Positions 23,040 through 34,100 of a DNA stretch of 48,500 nt are shown one piece after another; positions within the stretch are counted from its first letter, which is position 1; each line of letters opens with the position of its first letter. The position numbers and the translations under genes were made by a program. The stretch is from Adiantum capillus-veneris (taxonomy: Eukaryota; Streptophyta; Polypodiopsida; Polypodiales; Pteridaceae): contig CM043950.1 in NCBI GenBank assembly GCA_014529385.2, positions 158,554,545-158,603,044 on the forward strand, read 5' to 3'. The notes under the pieces are model-generated. The model searched no databases. It was not told where the DNA came from and saw only the letters and a list, made by a program, of their open reading frames with translations.

Positions 23040-24010
23040 GGTTCAGATAGGTGGTTGCCTAGTAGTTTACAAGGCTAGTTATTGTTAGGAAATAAGACGT
23101 AGCTAAATAGATAATTGAGTAGATTACTTAATGGAGAGAGACAGATTTACATACACGAGATTATAGAGTAGAGAGAGAGAGAGAGAGAGTACACACGATA
23201 TACGTGGTTCACCCAATGTGGGCTACGTCCACGGGAAAGCAGCCACTCAATGGCTTTAGTACTTCAAAACAAGAAGTAGTTTACAAAGGGATTATACCCT
23301 TAATGGAGCTCCCGCCTTGCTTCACTCTCACCACCTCACACTCACCTCGTTGCATCAATTTCACACTATTAAATGTGTGTAGAAATGGCCTCCTCTTATA
23401 GGCCAAAAGGGCTGCCTTCTCTTATGAGAGACAGCCATGTGTAGCCGCCGTTGTGCGAATAAGTCCAAATCGGACCCTCCAATCCGCCCATGTGTGGCCG
23501 CCCTTGAGAAGACAAGTCCGCTTTTGAATTCGGCCACCGGCCATTGAATTCGGCCACCGGCCACCGGCCATTGACTTCCGACCATCGGCCACCGTCCATT
23601 GACTTCCGACCACCGGCCATCGGCCATTGACTATTGGCCATCGGCCATCGGCCATTGACTACCGGCCACCGGCCAACCGACCGGTTGTTTTCCGACCACT
23701 TTCCGGCCGCCGTCCGGCCATAATATTCCAGCGAAAAGGAATATTCCGGTGAAAAAAAAGTCTCGGGGTGCCCCTGATTCTTGTCCATGAAAATTTTGGT
23801 TTCCGGTGAGTGGTTTTCCTTCATGCACGATGGATTCTCCTCATAATGGGGGCCTTACAAATGTGCGCTTTTACCACAGAAAATTACAAGGATAAATTAG
23901 GCTCCATACTTAACAGTTACCGCGATAATTGACATGGGGACAATCAGCCAGAGGCCGAGTTCGATGGATATAAATAGGGACTCACTACTCATTTTCAGGG
24001 ACTTCTCTTA
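23040..24010 (+). repeat. Gypsy A 3' LTR, split by a solo LTR and 3'-truncated
   Basis: 23040-23082 and 23916-24010 together align with 4580-4710, including the TATAAATAG box (23969-23976). Similarity to the rest of the 5' LTR is not seen after about 24010, so the end is lost or too diverged. Confidence 0.65.
23083..23915 (-). mobile_element. Solo LTR of the copia 2 family, reverse orientation (833 bp)
   Basis: The reverse complement starts TGTTAAGTATGG and ends TTCCTAACA, both complete LTR borders, with no internal region. The flanks are GTTAT (23078-23082) and GTTAC (23916-23920), a 5-bp target duplication with one transition. This is the product expected from LTR-LTR recombination. It carries the longest GGCCGG minisatellite of the four copies (23525-23712) and an extra stretch near 23740-23775 shared with the truncated copy at 25064. 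Confidence 0.9.
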
Positions 24011-25063
24011 GATGCACAATATCATCAAATTTAGCCACAACACGTTTGGCCTCAAATAGCTGAAGCTTCCTAGATGTTCAGTGTTATGGAATTGATATTT
24101 TACTATTTTTGCAGTTGTTGACAGGTGGAAAAATACTAGACCGAGCTAGGCCTATGCGAATGGAAATATATATATTGTACATTTTATTATTCAAGTGATC
24201 TTTTATGAGCTTTGGCCATTTATGACCGACCGACCAGTTTTTACTCATATTGACCATTCAAGAAATTTATAAATGAAATACGTGCAAGAGGGAAATGGTC
24301 ACTCTTGCACGGGGGGGGATTGCACCCAGTGTCTGTGTATTCTTCTTTCCTCTCCTCTCTTCTCTCTCACTGTAGCGGTGTAGCACTCCACTGTAGGAGG
24401 TGCACCTATGCATGTCCTGTTGCTCTCTCTCTCCTGCTCTCTATCTCTCTCTGTTCACGTATATCATCGATTATGTGCTCATGGATGCGTCACGTATGCA
24501 GATCTATCATTTTATTGTTTGTAGCGTGTTATTTTACATATTTTGCAGGGACTCCGCATCTTTCGTTTGTAGCATGTGAATGACCATTCAACTTTTTGTT
24601 TGTAACTCCCTATTTCGTAAGCCTACATCCCTAGTAGTTTTTCCCCTACGGTTTATTTCCATACTTTGATGTATTATGATTATACTCTAAAGGGTAATGC
24701 TTTTGACAACGATAACCTCAACCATGTGAGCCTCTGAATGCCACCCTTAAGATGAAAGTCCATCCATTAAGCTCTAATTGCTCAATCATAAGTCTTGCCA
24801 ATGGCGCTAGACTAAGCAGCTCTTAATGAGCCCCATACGATTGTTGATAATTAGAATCCCCGAGTAGGCACACACCATTGAGATTTCCCTGGCCCTTCAC
24901 TTTAAAGAAGGTTTGGACGCAAGTGCACATATTTTAGAAAGATATTTTCATGATCACTAATCAAAACTATTAAAATTATGAACTCTAACCAAACTATTAA
25001 AATTAGGTCCTTTAAAATTGCCTAAACACAAGTTGACCTACACAAATCTATATAATTGATACA
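24011..25063. other. No gene seen; unassigned repeat-like DNA
   Basis: There is pyrimidine-rich DNA near 24340-24450 and a short G run at 24310. A 27-bp imperfect tandem repeat of AAACTATTAAAATTA occurs near 24965-25006. Frames through it (such as 24305-24583) are low-complexity and lack a domain. It may be the far part of the gypsy A LTR or an unknown element. Confidence 0.5.
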
Positions 25064-25817
25064 TGTTAAGTATGGAGCCTGATTCACCCTTGTAATTTTC
25101 TGTGGTAAAAGCGCACATTTGTAAGGCCCCCATTATGAGGAGAAGCCATCATGCGTGAAGGAAAATCACTCGCCGGAAACCAAAATTTTCACGGCCAAAA
25201 ATCAGGGGCAACTTTAGGGGCCGCCCTTGAGACTTTTTTTTCCCCTCGTCAGAATATTCCTTTTCGCCGGAATATTATGGCCGGATGGTGGCCGGAAAGC
25301 GGTCGGAAAACAACCGTCGGTTAGCCGATGGCCGCCGGTGGCCGGTGGCCGGTGGTCGGAAGTCAATGGCCGGTGGCCGAATTCAATGGCTGGTGGCCGA
25401 ATTCAAAAGCGGACTTGTCTTCTCAAGGGCGGCCACACATGGGCTGGTGGCCGAATTCAAAAGCGGACTTGTCTTCTCAAGGGTGGCCACACATGGGCGG
25501 ATTGGAGGGTCCGATTTGGACTTATCTACACAAGGGCGGCTACACATGGCTGCCTCTCATGAGAGAGGGCAACCCTTTTGGCCTATAAAAGGAGGCCATT
25601 TCTACACACATTTCATAGAGTGTGAAGTTGATGCAACAAGGTGAGTGTGAGGTGGTGAGAGTGAAGCAAGGCGGGAGCTCCATTAAGGGTATAATCCCTT
25701 TGTAAACTACTTCTTGTTTTGAAGTACTAAAGCCATTGAGTGGCTGCTTTCCCATGGAGGTAGCCCACATTGGGTGAACCACGTATATCGTGTGTACTCT
25801 CTCTCTCTCTCTCTCTA
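25064..25817 (+). mobile_element. Copia 2 family LTR, 3'-truncated at its CT tract
   Basis: It starts TGTTAAGTATGGAGCC and follows the LTR through the minisatellite, TATA box (25574-25581) and CT microsatellite (25797-25816). It then stops: the final roughly 90 bp ending in CCTAACA are absent. A 54-bp segment (TGGTGGCCGAATTCAAAAGC...) is tandemly duplicated at 25391-25444 and 25445-25498. No target duplication can be defined. Confidence 0.88.
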
Positions 25818-26496
25818 ATGGAATTTGCCTTAATATGTGAGAGTAGCGGAATTTAATGAGAGTACTTTCAAGAAATGATATTGTGAGCATAGTGGGTTGA
25901 CATAATTGAAGATAGCAACATAATCATAGCAACTAGTTAACTTGGCATAGACAATACTTTTGCAAGAGAGAGAGTTTAGAGAACATGACAACAATTGAGG
26001 ACCGGATTTATGTGGAGCCGGTCCCCCCTCCAATAGGCATTTGTATTATGATTTCTCCCATTAAGAGAGACTTGTTACAATACATTCTTTGTGTTCCTTG
26101 TGACCTAGGTGATGCCATGAAGATGGAAGGCTTCATGCATCACAAACATAACATAAACTTGAAGAAAGCTTTAACTATCCCAAGCCTCAGTCCCAAGACC
26201 TCAAACACCTTCGAAGGTGGAGAGAGCTAGCAGGGAATGAGGGTAGGGAAGAGGAAGAAGAAACATTTCGTAGGAGAAAGAATTAGTTCCTCACTTATCA
26301 TACTCTTGTTGCTAGCATACATAATAGCATAGTAATGAAGAAGAAGGAGATGGCAAGCTTAAGCATTGAAGCATGGCTCTTGGTTGGATTTGCACTCCAT
26401 AGCCAAGAGTGTTGGTGTAGGCTCTCAACCTCTACTTGCTTGGAGAAGGAGAGGGAGCTCTTGCACTTTGCATAGTACACAATGAGAGTGCTTGTG

Positions 26497-26895
26497 AGTG
26501 TGTGTGGGTGAGTATACCCCTCAAGCAAGCCCCTAGCTAGCTTGGGTCGACCCCCCCTTGTAGCTCATGCTTGAAGCTCATTGGACCCCTCCAGGCCTAG
26601 CCAATCACAAGCAACATGGGTAGCCTTGGGACAAGTGTCCCCCTTTCCCCTTTGAGAGAGAGGACTTGATAAATGCAAAATCAATTAGATAATTCAAGTA
26701 ATTTATCATTGGACCCCTTTGAAGCCTAGCCAATAGGCTTTAAGCAACACATGAAGGTAACATGGGTAGGGACCTGACATGTGTCCTTGCTGCCTCTTCA
26801 AGTTGGGGCTTCCCTTGTGTGTGTGAGTGGGTGTTCTCTCTCTAGCCCCTAGGAAAAGGGCTCGCCCCCCCTCTTGTAGGAATGCTTTTGACTTT
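26497..26895. repeat. Diverged duplicated blocks
   Basis: TTGGACCCCTyy..GCCTAGCCAATmr..ACATGGGTAG..GTGTCC occurs at 26581-26645 and 26709-26793. A GTGTGTGkGTG...AGCCCCTAG...CCCCCCyTTGTAG block occurs at 26497-26575 and 26816-26880. The copies are well diverged. Confidence 0.6.
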
Positions 26896-26959
26896 AGGTG
26901 ATCAAGCACCTTACTCACCAAGCATGACAAAGCACTTGAACTAGGGGGTGTTCCCACAA

Positions 26960-27145
26960 GCATCTCAGGCAAGCTTCTCAAGGCACCTCAAGTACCTTAA
27001 TCATGCAGCAAGTCAAGCACCTCAAGCATGGAGCCAGTCAAGCACCTCAAGCATCTTAATCAAGCACCTCAAGCATGACAAACACCTCAAGCACGACAAG
27101 CACCTCAAGCATGACAAACACCTCGAGCTTGGGCCGGGTTCCCAC
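26960..27145. repeat. Minisatellite of CAAGCACCTCAAGCATGACA type
   Basis: Roughly eight to ten imperfect repeats of about 15-25 bp around CACCTCAAGCA. The apparent protein (HLKHDKHLKHDKH) is a translation of the array, not a gene. Confidence 0.85.
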
Positions 27146-27300
27146 CTCAAGCTCAGCCCTAGCTTATCTAAGGTCAAGGACTTTTACACACATTTATTGG
27201 AGGTCTTCAATGAAGCTAACCCTAAGGTCTTATGCTCCATTGGTTAGCCTTGCTCTTTGATAGACCATATCCCTTTTGGGCCCCTTTACCATTGGCCCCG

Positions 27301-27340
27301 TGTTGAGATAGATCTATAAGCACATATCTATATCTTAACA
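27301..27340. repeat. Imperfect 40-bp palindrome at the candidate LTR edge
   Basis: TGTTGAGATAGAT and ATCTATATCTTAACA are near inverted copies around a short centre. On the minus strand it forms the very start of the candidate gypsy B LTR. Confidence 0.6.
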
Positions 27341-27785
27341 CTTGTTCCCGTTTATTCTCCCACATTAAGTGATCAATTTAATATGAGAAAATCATTTGGG
27401 TTGGTTAGATATTAGATTTTATGACATTACCTCTCTCTTGAAATCATAGTCGTCCTCGACTATGAGGTAGAAGAGATAAAGTCTTAGTCATTAGTCAATC
27501 GTACTTAGCGGGTAAAGGATCCCTTTTTACCCTACGACATCTTTCCAAGATGGATGGCTAATCCATTTGGTGCTTGGGAGACATAGCTGCCGCAAGCATG
27601 TCTGCTCTTTAGTCCATTTCATTCTCCCAAAGTAGAGTGACAAATTCTACTTGGTGTTTGAGAGACGTCGTCATCACAAACATGATTCTAAGCATGCATA
27701 CTAGTTAAATTTGTGCACAATTAAAAAGAGGACTAGTCATATAAGACAAAAACATGAGTCATTTAAAAGAAATTTGTACATTTGC
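27341..27785 (-). other. Gypsy B 3' non-coding region and purine tract
   Basis: It contains GTCGAGGACGACTATGATTTCAAGAGAGAGG (minus strand, about 27430-27460; given in part), typical of the region after chromovirus integrase. A purine-rich stretch lies directly before 27340. No further gene is visible. Confidence 0.5.
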
Positions 27786-30709
27786 TTACTCTAATGTAGC
27801 ATTGTAAGCATTGACAAGGTTCATACTATCCTTAAGTTGTACTCCTTGCATCCATCTAGCATCTTCAAAAGGATAATTTTTGAACTTAATAGGATACCGT
27901 CGGATTATCTTACCATGTCGTAGTACCTTGTCTTCATGCTGAAGGATAGCTTCGGGTTGTAGCACCTCTTCTTGGTCTTCAACTTCGGGAGGGTCTTCAA
28001 TAATTGGTTCAGTTGGTGGCTCTCCTTTGTAGGGCTTAAGCAGGCTTACATGAAAGGCATTGTGTATAATCCAATGGTTGGGCAACTTGAGTTGATAAGC
28101 CGTCTCATTAATGGGCTTCAAGATTTGGAAAGGACCATAGTATCTTTTTGCTAGTTTAGCATAATACTTTTGATGGCCCGTAGGATTTTTGCCCGTCGTT
28201 TGCCTTAATCGAGCCTTAGGAAACTTGAGTAAGACCCAATCATTTTCTTTGAACATTAAGGCTCTTCTGTGCTTATCAGCAGTAGCTTTTTGCCTTTGTT
28301 AAGAGATGGATATAGCCTCCCCAATCTTTTGAAAAGATTCTTGTAGGTCACGGCTATACTCATCGGCGGCGAAGATCTTCCCATGTAGTTTGAGTAGCAA
28401 GGGACTTTTAGGTCTTCCCTCAATGATCTCAAAAGGTGCTTTTCCCGTAGAAGTATGCACAGTATTATTGTAGGCATACTCTACAAGAGGTAAGTACTTT
28501 TCCCATTGTGAGCGTTGATCTACTTCGGTAACATAAGTCTTGAGTAGATCAAGTATCGTAAGATTGGCTATCTCACTTTGGCCATCCGTTTGTGGGTGAT
28601 AGGCCGAAGAGAAATTCAATCTTGTTCCTAGATTTTCAAAGAGACCTTTCCAGAAATTACTGGTCATTCTAGGATCTCTATCTGACACGATGGATGTGGG
28701 TAATCCATGGTGTTTGAAAATCTGAGATATGAAGAGAGTTGCCATTTGATGTGCCTTAATAGTCTTTTTGATAGGAATAAAATGTGCTTGCTTGCTAAAC
28801 CTGTCGACTATTGTCCATATTCCTGTATTCCCATGGATAGACTTGGGTAATCCAAAGATGAAATCCATGGATATACTCTCCCATGGTGAATTTGGAATAG
28901 GCAATGGCTGGAGTAATCCAGGTTGCTTCCCTCTATCATACTTGGTCTTTTGGCATACTACACATTTTGAAACATACTCTTGTATGTCCACTTTCATGGT
29001 AGGCCAATAGAAATACGTCTCTACTCCTCGGAGAGTAGGTTGAATACCTCTATGCCCTGCATATGGAGGAGCATGGGATTCATACATAACCTTCTCACGA
29101 AGGGAATGGGTAACACATAGCCTATTTCCGTGGAGAAGATAACCATCCTGCAAGGTGAATGGTTCCTCTTTCTTCCCCAAAGCAAGGGCTGACATTATGT
29201 CTCTAAAGTCAGGGTCAGTATCATACTCATCTATCATAGAGGATAGATCATTGTGAGTAGCTATAGACACCGCATTAACTTTTGGTCGTCGTAAAAGTGC
29301 ATCGGCAACTTGATTGTGCTTACCAACTATGTGAGCAATATGGAAATTAAATTGCGAAAGAAAATTTGCCCACCTCATTTGTTTGTCGGAAAGCTTGGTT
29401 TGCGTCATGAAATACTTGAGACTTTGGTGGTCGGTTCGTAGGATAAATGGAGTCCCCAATAGGTAGTGCTTCCATGTGTCTAGGGCATGTAGAACAACTA
29501 AAAGCTCTTTCTCATAAATGCCCAAGACTCGTTCATCACCATTGAGCCTTCGGCTCTCATATGCTATGGCATGCCCTTCTTGAAGCAAAACCGCTCCAAG
29601 GCAATCACCACACGCATCACATTGGACCTCAAATGGCTTTGAGAGATCCGGAAGCACGAGGACTGGTTGGGAAGTAAGCTTCTCTTTGAGTTTTTAAAAT
29701 CATTTTGCTCCTTAGTAGTCTATACAAACTTAACGTTCTTCTTTGTTAAGTCGTGAAGTGGTCCTGCTACTTGAGAGAATTTTTCTATGAAGCGTCTATA
29801 GTATGCACACATACCAATAAAGCTTCTTAGCTCATGTAGATTCCTTGGGTTAGGCCATGATTTTATTACCTCTAACTTTGATGGATCCATACGAATACCA
29901 TCGTGAGAGATAATATGACCTAGATATTGAATCTCTTGAAGGAAGAATTCACTTTTCTTTTGGTTGAGAAAAAGTTTGTTTTCCCTCAAGGCTTGAAAAA
30001 TCACTTGGATATGTTGCTTATGTTCCTCCAAAGATTTGGAGTAGATGATGATATCATCAAAGAACACTCCAGTGAATTTACGATATGGTCTAAAAATTTT
30101 CTCCATGAGACGATTGAAAGTAGCTGGTGCATTAGTCAAGCCAAAAGGCATGACTAGATATTCATAAAGACCAAATGTTGTGCGAAACGCGGTCTTTAGG
30201 ATATCTTCATCCACTATCCTTATTTGATGATAGCCACTCTTAAGGTCAATCCTACTGAAGTAGGTAGAGCCTTGTAGCTTATCAAACAGATCTTCTACGC
30301 GAGGCACGAGAAATCTGTTTTTGATAGTGATATGATTTATTGCTCGATAGTCCACACACATACGGTATGTACCATCTTTCTTTTGCACTAAAAGGACTGG
30401 AGAACAAAAGGGAGAGGAACTAGGCCTCACCATCCCTTTGTCTACAAATTCCTGTACTTGCCTCATAATCTCCTCTTGTTGAGCTTGTGAGACTCGATAA
30501 GGAGGTTTGTTAGGCGGTGAGCTTCCTGGAAGGAGCTCAATACGATGGTCATCATTCCCTCGTTTTGGAGGTAGGTCCATAGGGATATCATCGATGAACA
30601 CATCTTGGAATCCTTTTAGAAAAGTAGACAAGTCTAACTCTTCTTGATTCCTATCATTTTCATTTGATGAAACATTATTAGCTTTTAGAGACTCTTTGAC
30701 ATAAATCAT
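27786..30709 (-). pseudogene. Gypsy B pol: chromovirus RT, RNase H, integrase, chromodomain
   Basis: It is read right to left. RT (30709-29720) has SSPFCSPVLLVQKKDGTYRM, YFSRIDLKSGYHQI, MPFGLTNAPATF and active site FFDD. RNase H has CDACGDCLGAVL, YEKELL, TDHQSL and VADAL. Integrase has the HH/CC finger (AGHRG, CVVCQ), SMDFIFGLP, SDRDPRM and HPQTDGQSE, so the DD35E residues are present. The C-terminus has [21 protein letters not shown] and then [23 protein letters not shown], matching a divergent chromodomain of plant chromoviruses. Defects are a stop in place of Trp at 29720-29722, a one-base frameshift in an A run near 29697, and an in-frame stop at 28299-28301. Gag and protease are missing; similarity ends near 30709. 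Confidence 0.93.
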
Positions 30710-30750
30710 GTTCCCTTTTTTCTGGCTTTTAAGTATTTATTCTACTTATT

Positions 30751-30858
30751 TGTCAAAGTCTTGGATAGGGAAATTTATTGGGATTGCTATATAAGAAACC
30801 CCTTGCCTCCATTGTATACACATTCAGTTATTCATTGCCAAGGTTGATTGGTTCAGGG

Positions 30859-30917
<59 letters not shown>

Positions 30918-30964
30918 CCCCCCCCCCCCTTGGTCTCTACGCTTTTGCATCATCGAATTTGACA
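30751..30964 (+). repeat. Small LTR-like block (copy 3, plus orientation)
   Basis: It begins TGTCAAAGTCTTGGATAGGG and ends CGAATTTGACA. It has a TATA box at 30788-30795 (TATATAAG), a CT tract at 30861-30914 running into 15 C (30915-30929), then CTTGGTCTCTACGC. It is the reverse complement of the blocks at 1437-1693 and 3977-4157. Homology also extends about 30 bp to the left. It marks the break where gypsy B lost its gag end. Confidence 0.55.
30861..30929. repeat. (CT)n then poly-C tract
   Basis: About 27 CT units followed by a run of about 15 C, inside the LTR-like block. Confidence 0.95.
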
Positions 30965-30999
30965 GTCAACACTTCCAAGATTCTACTAATCAGAAGCCT

Positions 31000-31122
31000 T
31001 TCATATACCCCTAGCTTATGATATAACACCATGGGCTCCACATCCTTCCAACAAAAGCTTTCGTATACCCCTAGCTTATGTTATAATACCATGGGCTCCA
31101 CATCCTTCCAACAAAAGCTTTT
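31000..31122. repeat. Tandem duplication of about 61 bp, two copies
   Basis: ATACCCCTAGCTTATGdTATAAyACCATGGGCTCCACATCCTTCCAACAAAAGCTTT occurs twice in a row (described in part), differing at only a few bases. It lies at the 3' edge of the minus-strand LINE, in RT C-terminal sequence. Confidence 0.85.
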
Positions 31123-34100
31123 GTCATCCCAAAGATGAGAAAGTTTAGATATTTCTTTGTTATTCACTAGCCATGCAACTTCCCTCCAAAAGAGGTTCAA
31201 GGAGCCCCTTCCAAGTTTGGAGAGCCAGGGGGACCAATTGAGGGAGGAATCCTTGAAGTATTTGAAATTCTCCCCCCATTCTAGAGTTGAAGCTGCTTTG
31301 TTACACTTTCATGCTAGTTCCCCTGTGCAGCCACCAAGCTTGAGGGATGTCCAAAAAGGTGCCAAAATCTTGTCGGACACAATGGCCTTCTTCTATATGC
31401 ACCCTTTTATGAAAAGCATTGCGTCGTTTATCATATCCCAGGCCATGAGAGCCCACTCCTATTTTTGGTTCATCAATATTTCTCAATACTGCACATTGAG
31501 CCGGAGGTAGAGGCAAAAAGTTGAGCAATCGCAAGAAATATTCTTAGTGTTTGAATTAGCTTTGAGAAAGAGAAAAGAGTCATCTTCAAAGAGCTTAGCA
31601 AGCAATTGCTTTTCTCTAGGCAATGAAAGACCTTGAATTTCCCCTTTTGCCACACTGCCCTCAAGGAAAGTCACTAGCGGGTGAGAGCTCGGTGAGAGCA
31701 AATAGAAAAATGCAATGGGGCAAGGGGGAAACCTTGCTTGATCAAGCGCTTGACCTCAAATCCTCCCACTATCTTCTTTTTGAAGAGGAGCTCAGATTAA
31801 CTTCCCTCTCCCAACGTGTAGACTATCCCACAAATTCTGGGTCCAAATCCAAAAGCCTTCATGACTGCCTCAATGTATGACCATGAGATTCTATCGTAAG
31901 ACTTATCTAGGTCAAGCTAGAGGAGAACATGTTCTTGCTTGGTGAAAGAATCGTATTCAATACCAACCATGGCAGCCAAGATGTTTTCATAAATTGACCT
32001 ACCTTTTATTATTCCATGTTGATGGGGGGTGATGATTCTATTCAAGGTTGGAGATCATCTTAGAGAAATCACTTTAGCAATGATCTTGTATGCAACTGTC
32101 ATCATGGAGATAGACCGCCAGTGCTTCAGCAAAGAGCAACATACCAACTTGGGAATAGGTTTGATCAGCCCTCTTTTCAAGTTGGCATCCAATTGCCCCT
32201 TCAATAGAGCCTCATCAAAGCCTTGATAGTAGCAAGTTGCGCTATCAGGATTTTAAGATCCTCCCAAAATTCTTAAAAGAATTCTGCCATTAGTCCATCC
32301 CAACCAAGAGACTTTTCTTTCCTCATCGCCTACAAGGTAGTACAACATTCATCGACAGAGATTGGCCTCTCCAAAGCTTTTGCTTCAGTGGGCAGTAGTC
32401 ACATTTAACCGTACCAAGCAGAAGGGCTTTGGCCGCCTCCATCCCTTGAGCCCAAACTTCCGACTGAGAAATAATTTGACTGAGACAATCGAGCATGAGC
32501 TTGACCACATCATTCTAGTCTCTTACTACATTCCCCCTCTTGTTAGTAACTACTATAATAGAGTCCCTTCTTCTTTTAACTTTGAGATCTTTGAAGAAAT
32601 GTGTTTGGTTAACAGGCTCGGGTTTGAGGGCAAGCTCTTTGGCAAGTAGTTTGGTCCTAATCTCCTCATCTTGTAAATCAGTGAGACATGCTTTGGCCTC
32701 TAGCTATCTTTTGTGATCTTCCTAAAGAGCGCTTCCTTCTTGCTTTCTTTTTACTAGTTCCTCTACTTATCCTTCAGCTCCCTGTTTGGTCCTTGTTTGC
32801 TCCTTATCCCAGTCGCCTTCCCTACTTCACCATGCACACAATGTTGCTACCAACGAATTGGTGCATGGCTCCCACATCCTGCCTTAGCTTGCAAAGGGTC
32901 ATTTTAGCTAAAGACCTGAAGAGGGGGTCCTTAAAGAGATGATCCCTTGAGACTAACATTTTCTTCCTCCCCTCTTGGGAACACGCGTCTTTACTAGCCC
33001 TTGCTATGTGAAGCTTCAAGGAAAAGTGATCCGACACTCTTGGAGGTATCGACACATAGCGTTGCAGATGAGGGAAGTCAGTCTGCTTGATGGGAGATGT
33101 AGCATCTGTCCAGATAGGACGTCCTATTGGCATATTGGAGGTTCATGATGTCATGCCAAGAGAGCTACTCCACGGACCTACATTCCACAAATTGAGCAAC
33201 ACCCATCTCTCACAGAGTTCCTTTCATTTGGATTTTTTAGAACGAACTAGTAGACTAGCCGATCATGTCTTGTCCTTGCAAGATTAAACCATGCTAAAGT
33301 CTCCGATGATGCACCAGTCACCTTCAAGAGGTGACCAAGGAGAGGTGATGAAGTGTGGTTCTTTAGTTGTCCTCCTCCACCCCATTCACTTGAGAAGTGG
33401 ACAACTCCGAGGTAAGAGAGCCCTTTAGATTACTATCCTGAAGAACCTTAAAGATGTTATCTAGATTGATGGGGGCTTCTTGATTATCTAGAGGATTCTC
33501 CTTGCGGTGGAAGTTGCTCCATGCCAATTTTTTCACTCGCTTGCACTTAATCACAGAAACCTGATGCCAGCCCTCGTCCATCAAATACCTGGGGCCCATG
33601 GGCAAGACAATTTTTTGATGCGGCTTCATGGGAGGTTTGATACTAGGGAATGCAGGGACTGCAAACTTGGTGAGGCTTGGCTACTGATAACCAGTTCAAC
33701 AATTGAATGCTTTTGGGGAGTGTCCTTATGAGTGTCCATCCTGCCAAACTCAAGCACTTCATTATCCTTGCTGCTCTCACCTTCTCCTTGCTTTGCAACT
33801 TCATGATCCATGTTGGACACTGTAGATTCTTTGAGTGGGGTCTCTTGTGCCTATTCAACTTTATCCTCTTTGCTTTCCCTAGAACCGTTCAGATGGCAGT
33901 CTCTAACAAAGTGGCCAAACCCATTGCACTTAAAACATGCTCCAAAAAACGTATCAACTCTAAGCGCGATCACTTTCAGACCTGTACCTAAATTGATCAC
34001 CATGCTTTCTTGAGTAGGTTTGCATATATCCCAACAAATGCACACTTTATTTGCCGATGTCCCCAACTTCATGTGCATTGGTACGAATAGAGGAATACCC

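Larger units (their letters stand above)
4579..24010 (+). mobile_element. Decayed Ty3/gypsy element (gypsy A) hosting three nested insertions
   Basis: The two LTR ends are recognised by shared sequence: TTCAGrTAGGTGG, then AAGGCTAGTT, then a TATAAATAG box followed by CTCACTACTCATTTT (4579-4710 against 23040-23082 plus 23916-24010). Inside are a primer-site-like TGGTGTTAGAGCT, gag remnants with zinc knuckles, an RNase H remnant, an integrase C-terminus, and then a long unknown frame. Copia 1, copia 2 and a solo LTR are inserted within it. Subtracting them leaves a host element of roughly 7.8 kb. Protease, most of RT and the integrase core are missing. Confidence 0.75.
25818..27340 (-). repeat. 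Candidate 3' LTR of gypsy B
   Basis: On the minus strand this region begins TGTTAAGATATAG at 27340, just after a purine-rich stretch (27341-27364) downstream of gypsy B pol, where a 3' LTR should start. It has no recognisable coding. The other LTR of the element is not in the window, so the boundaries cannot be confirmed by comparison. The left end is abrupt at the CT tract of the copia LTR. Contents include a minisatellite at 26960-27145 and diverged duplicated blocks at 26497-26895. Confidence 0.4.

Noticed and set aside
24305-24583. 92-codon frame rich in Ser, Leu and Cys
   Set aside because: Pyrimidine-rich low complexity; no domain and no conserved start context.
25985-26230. 81-codon plus-strand frame starting MTTIEDRIYVEP
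   Set aside because: No domain. It lies inside the candidate minus-strand LTR and has no support from the surrounding sequence.
26960-27145. CRISPR-like direct repeats
   Set aside because: Repeats are adjacent and imperfect, without unique spacers of constant length. It is a plant minisatellite.
26948-27247. His-Leu-Lys-Asp repeat protein
   Set aside because: Translation of the CAAGCACCTCAAGCATGACA minisatellite; no second copy and no domain.
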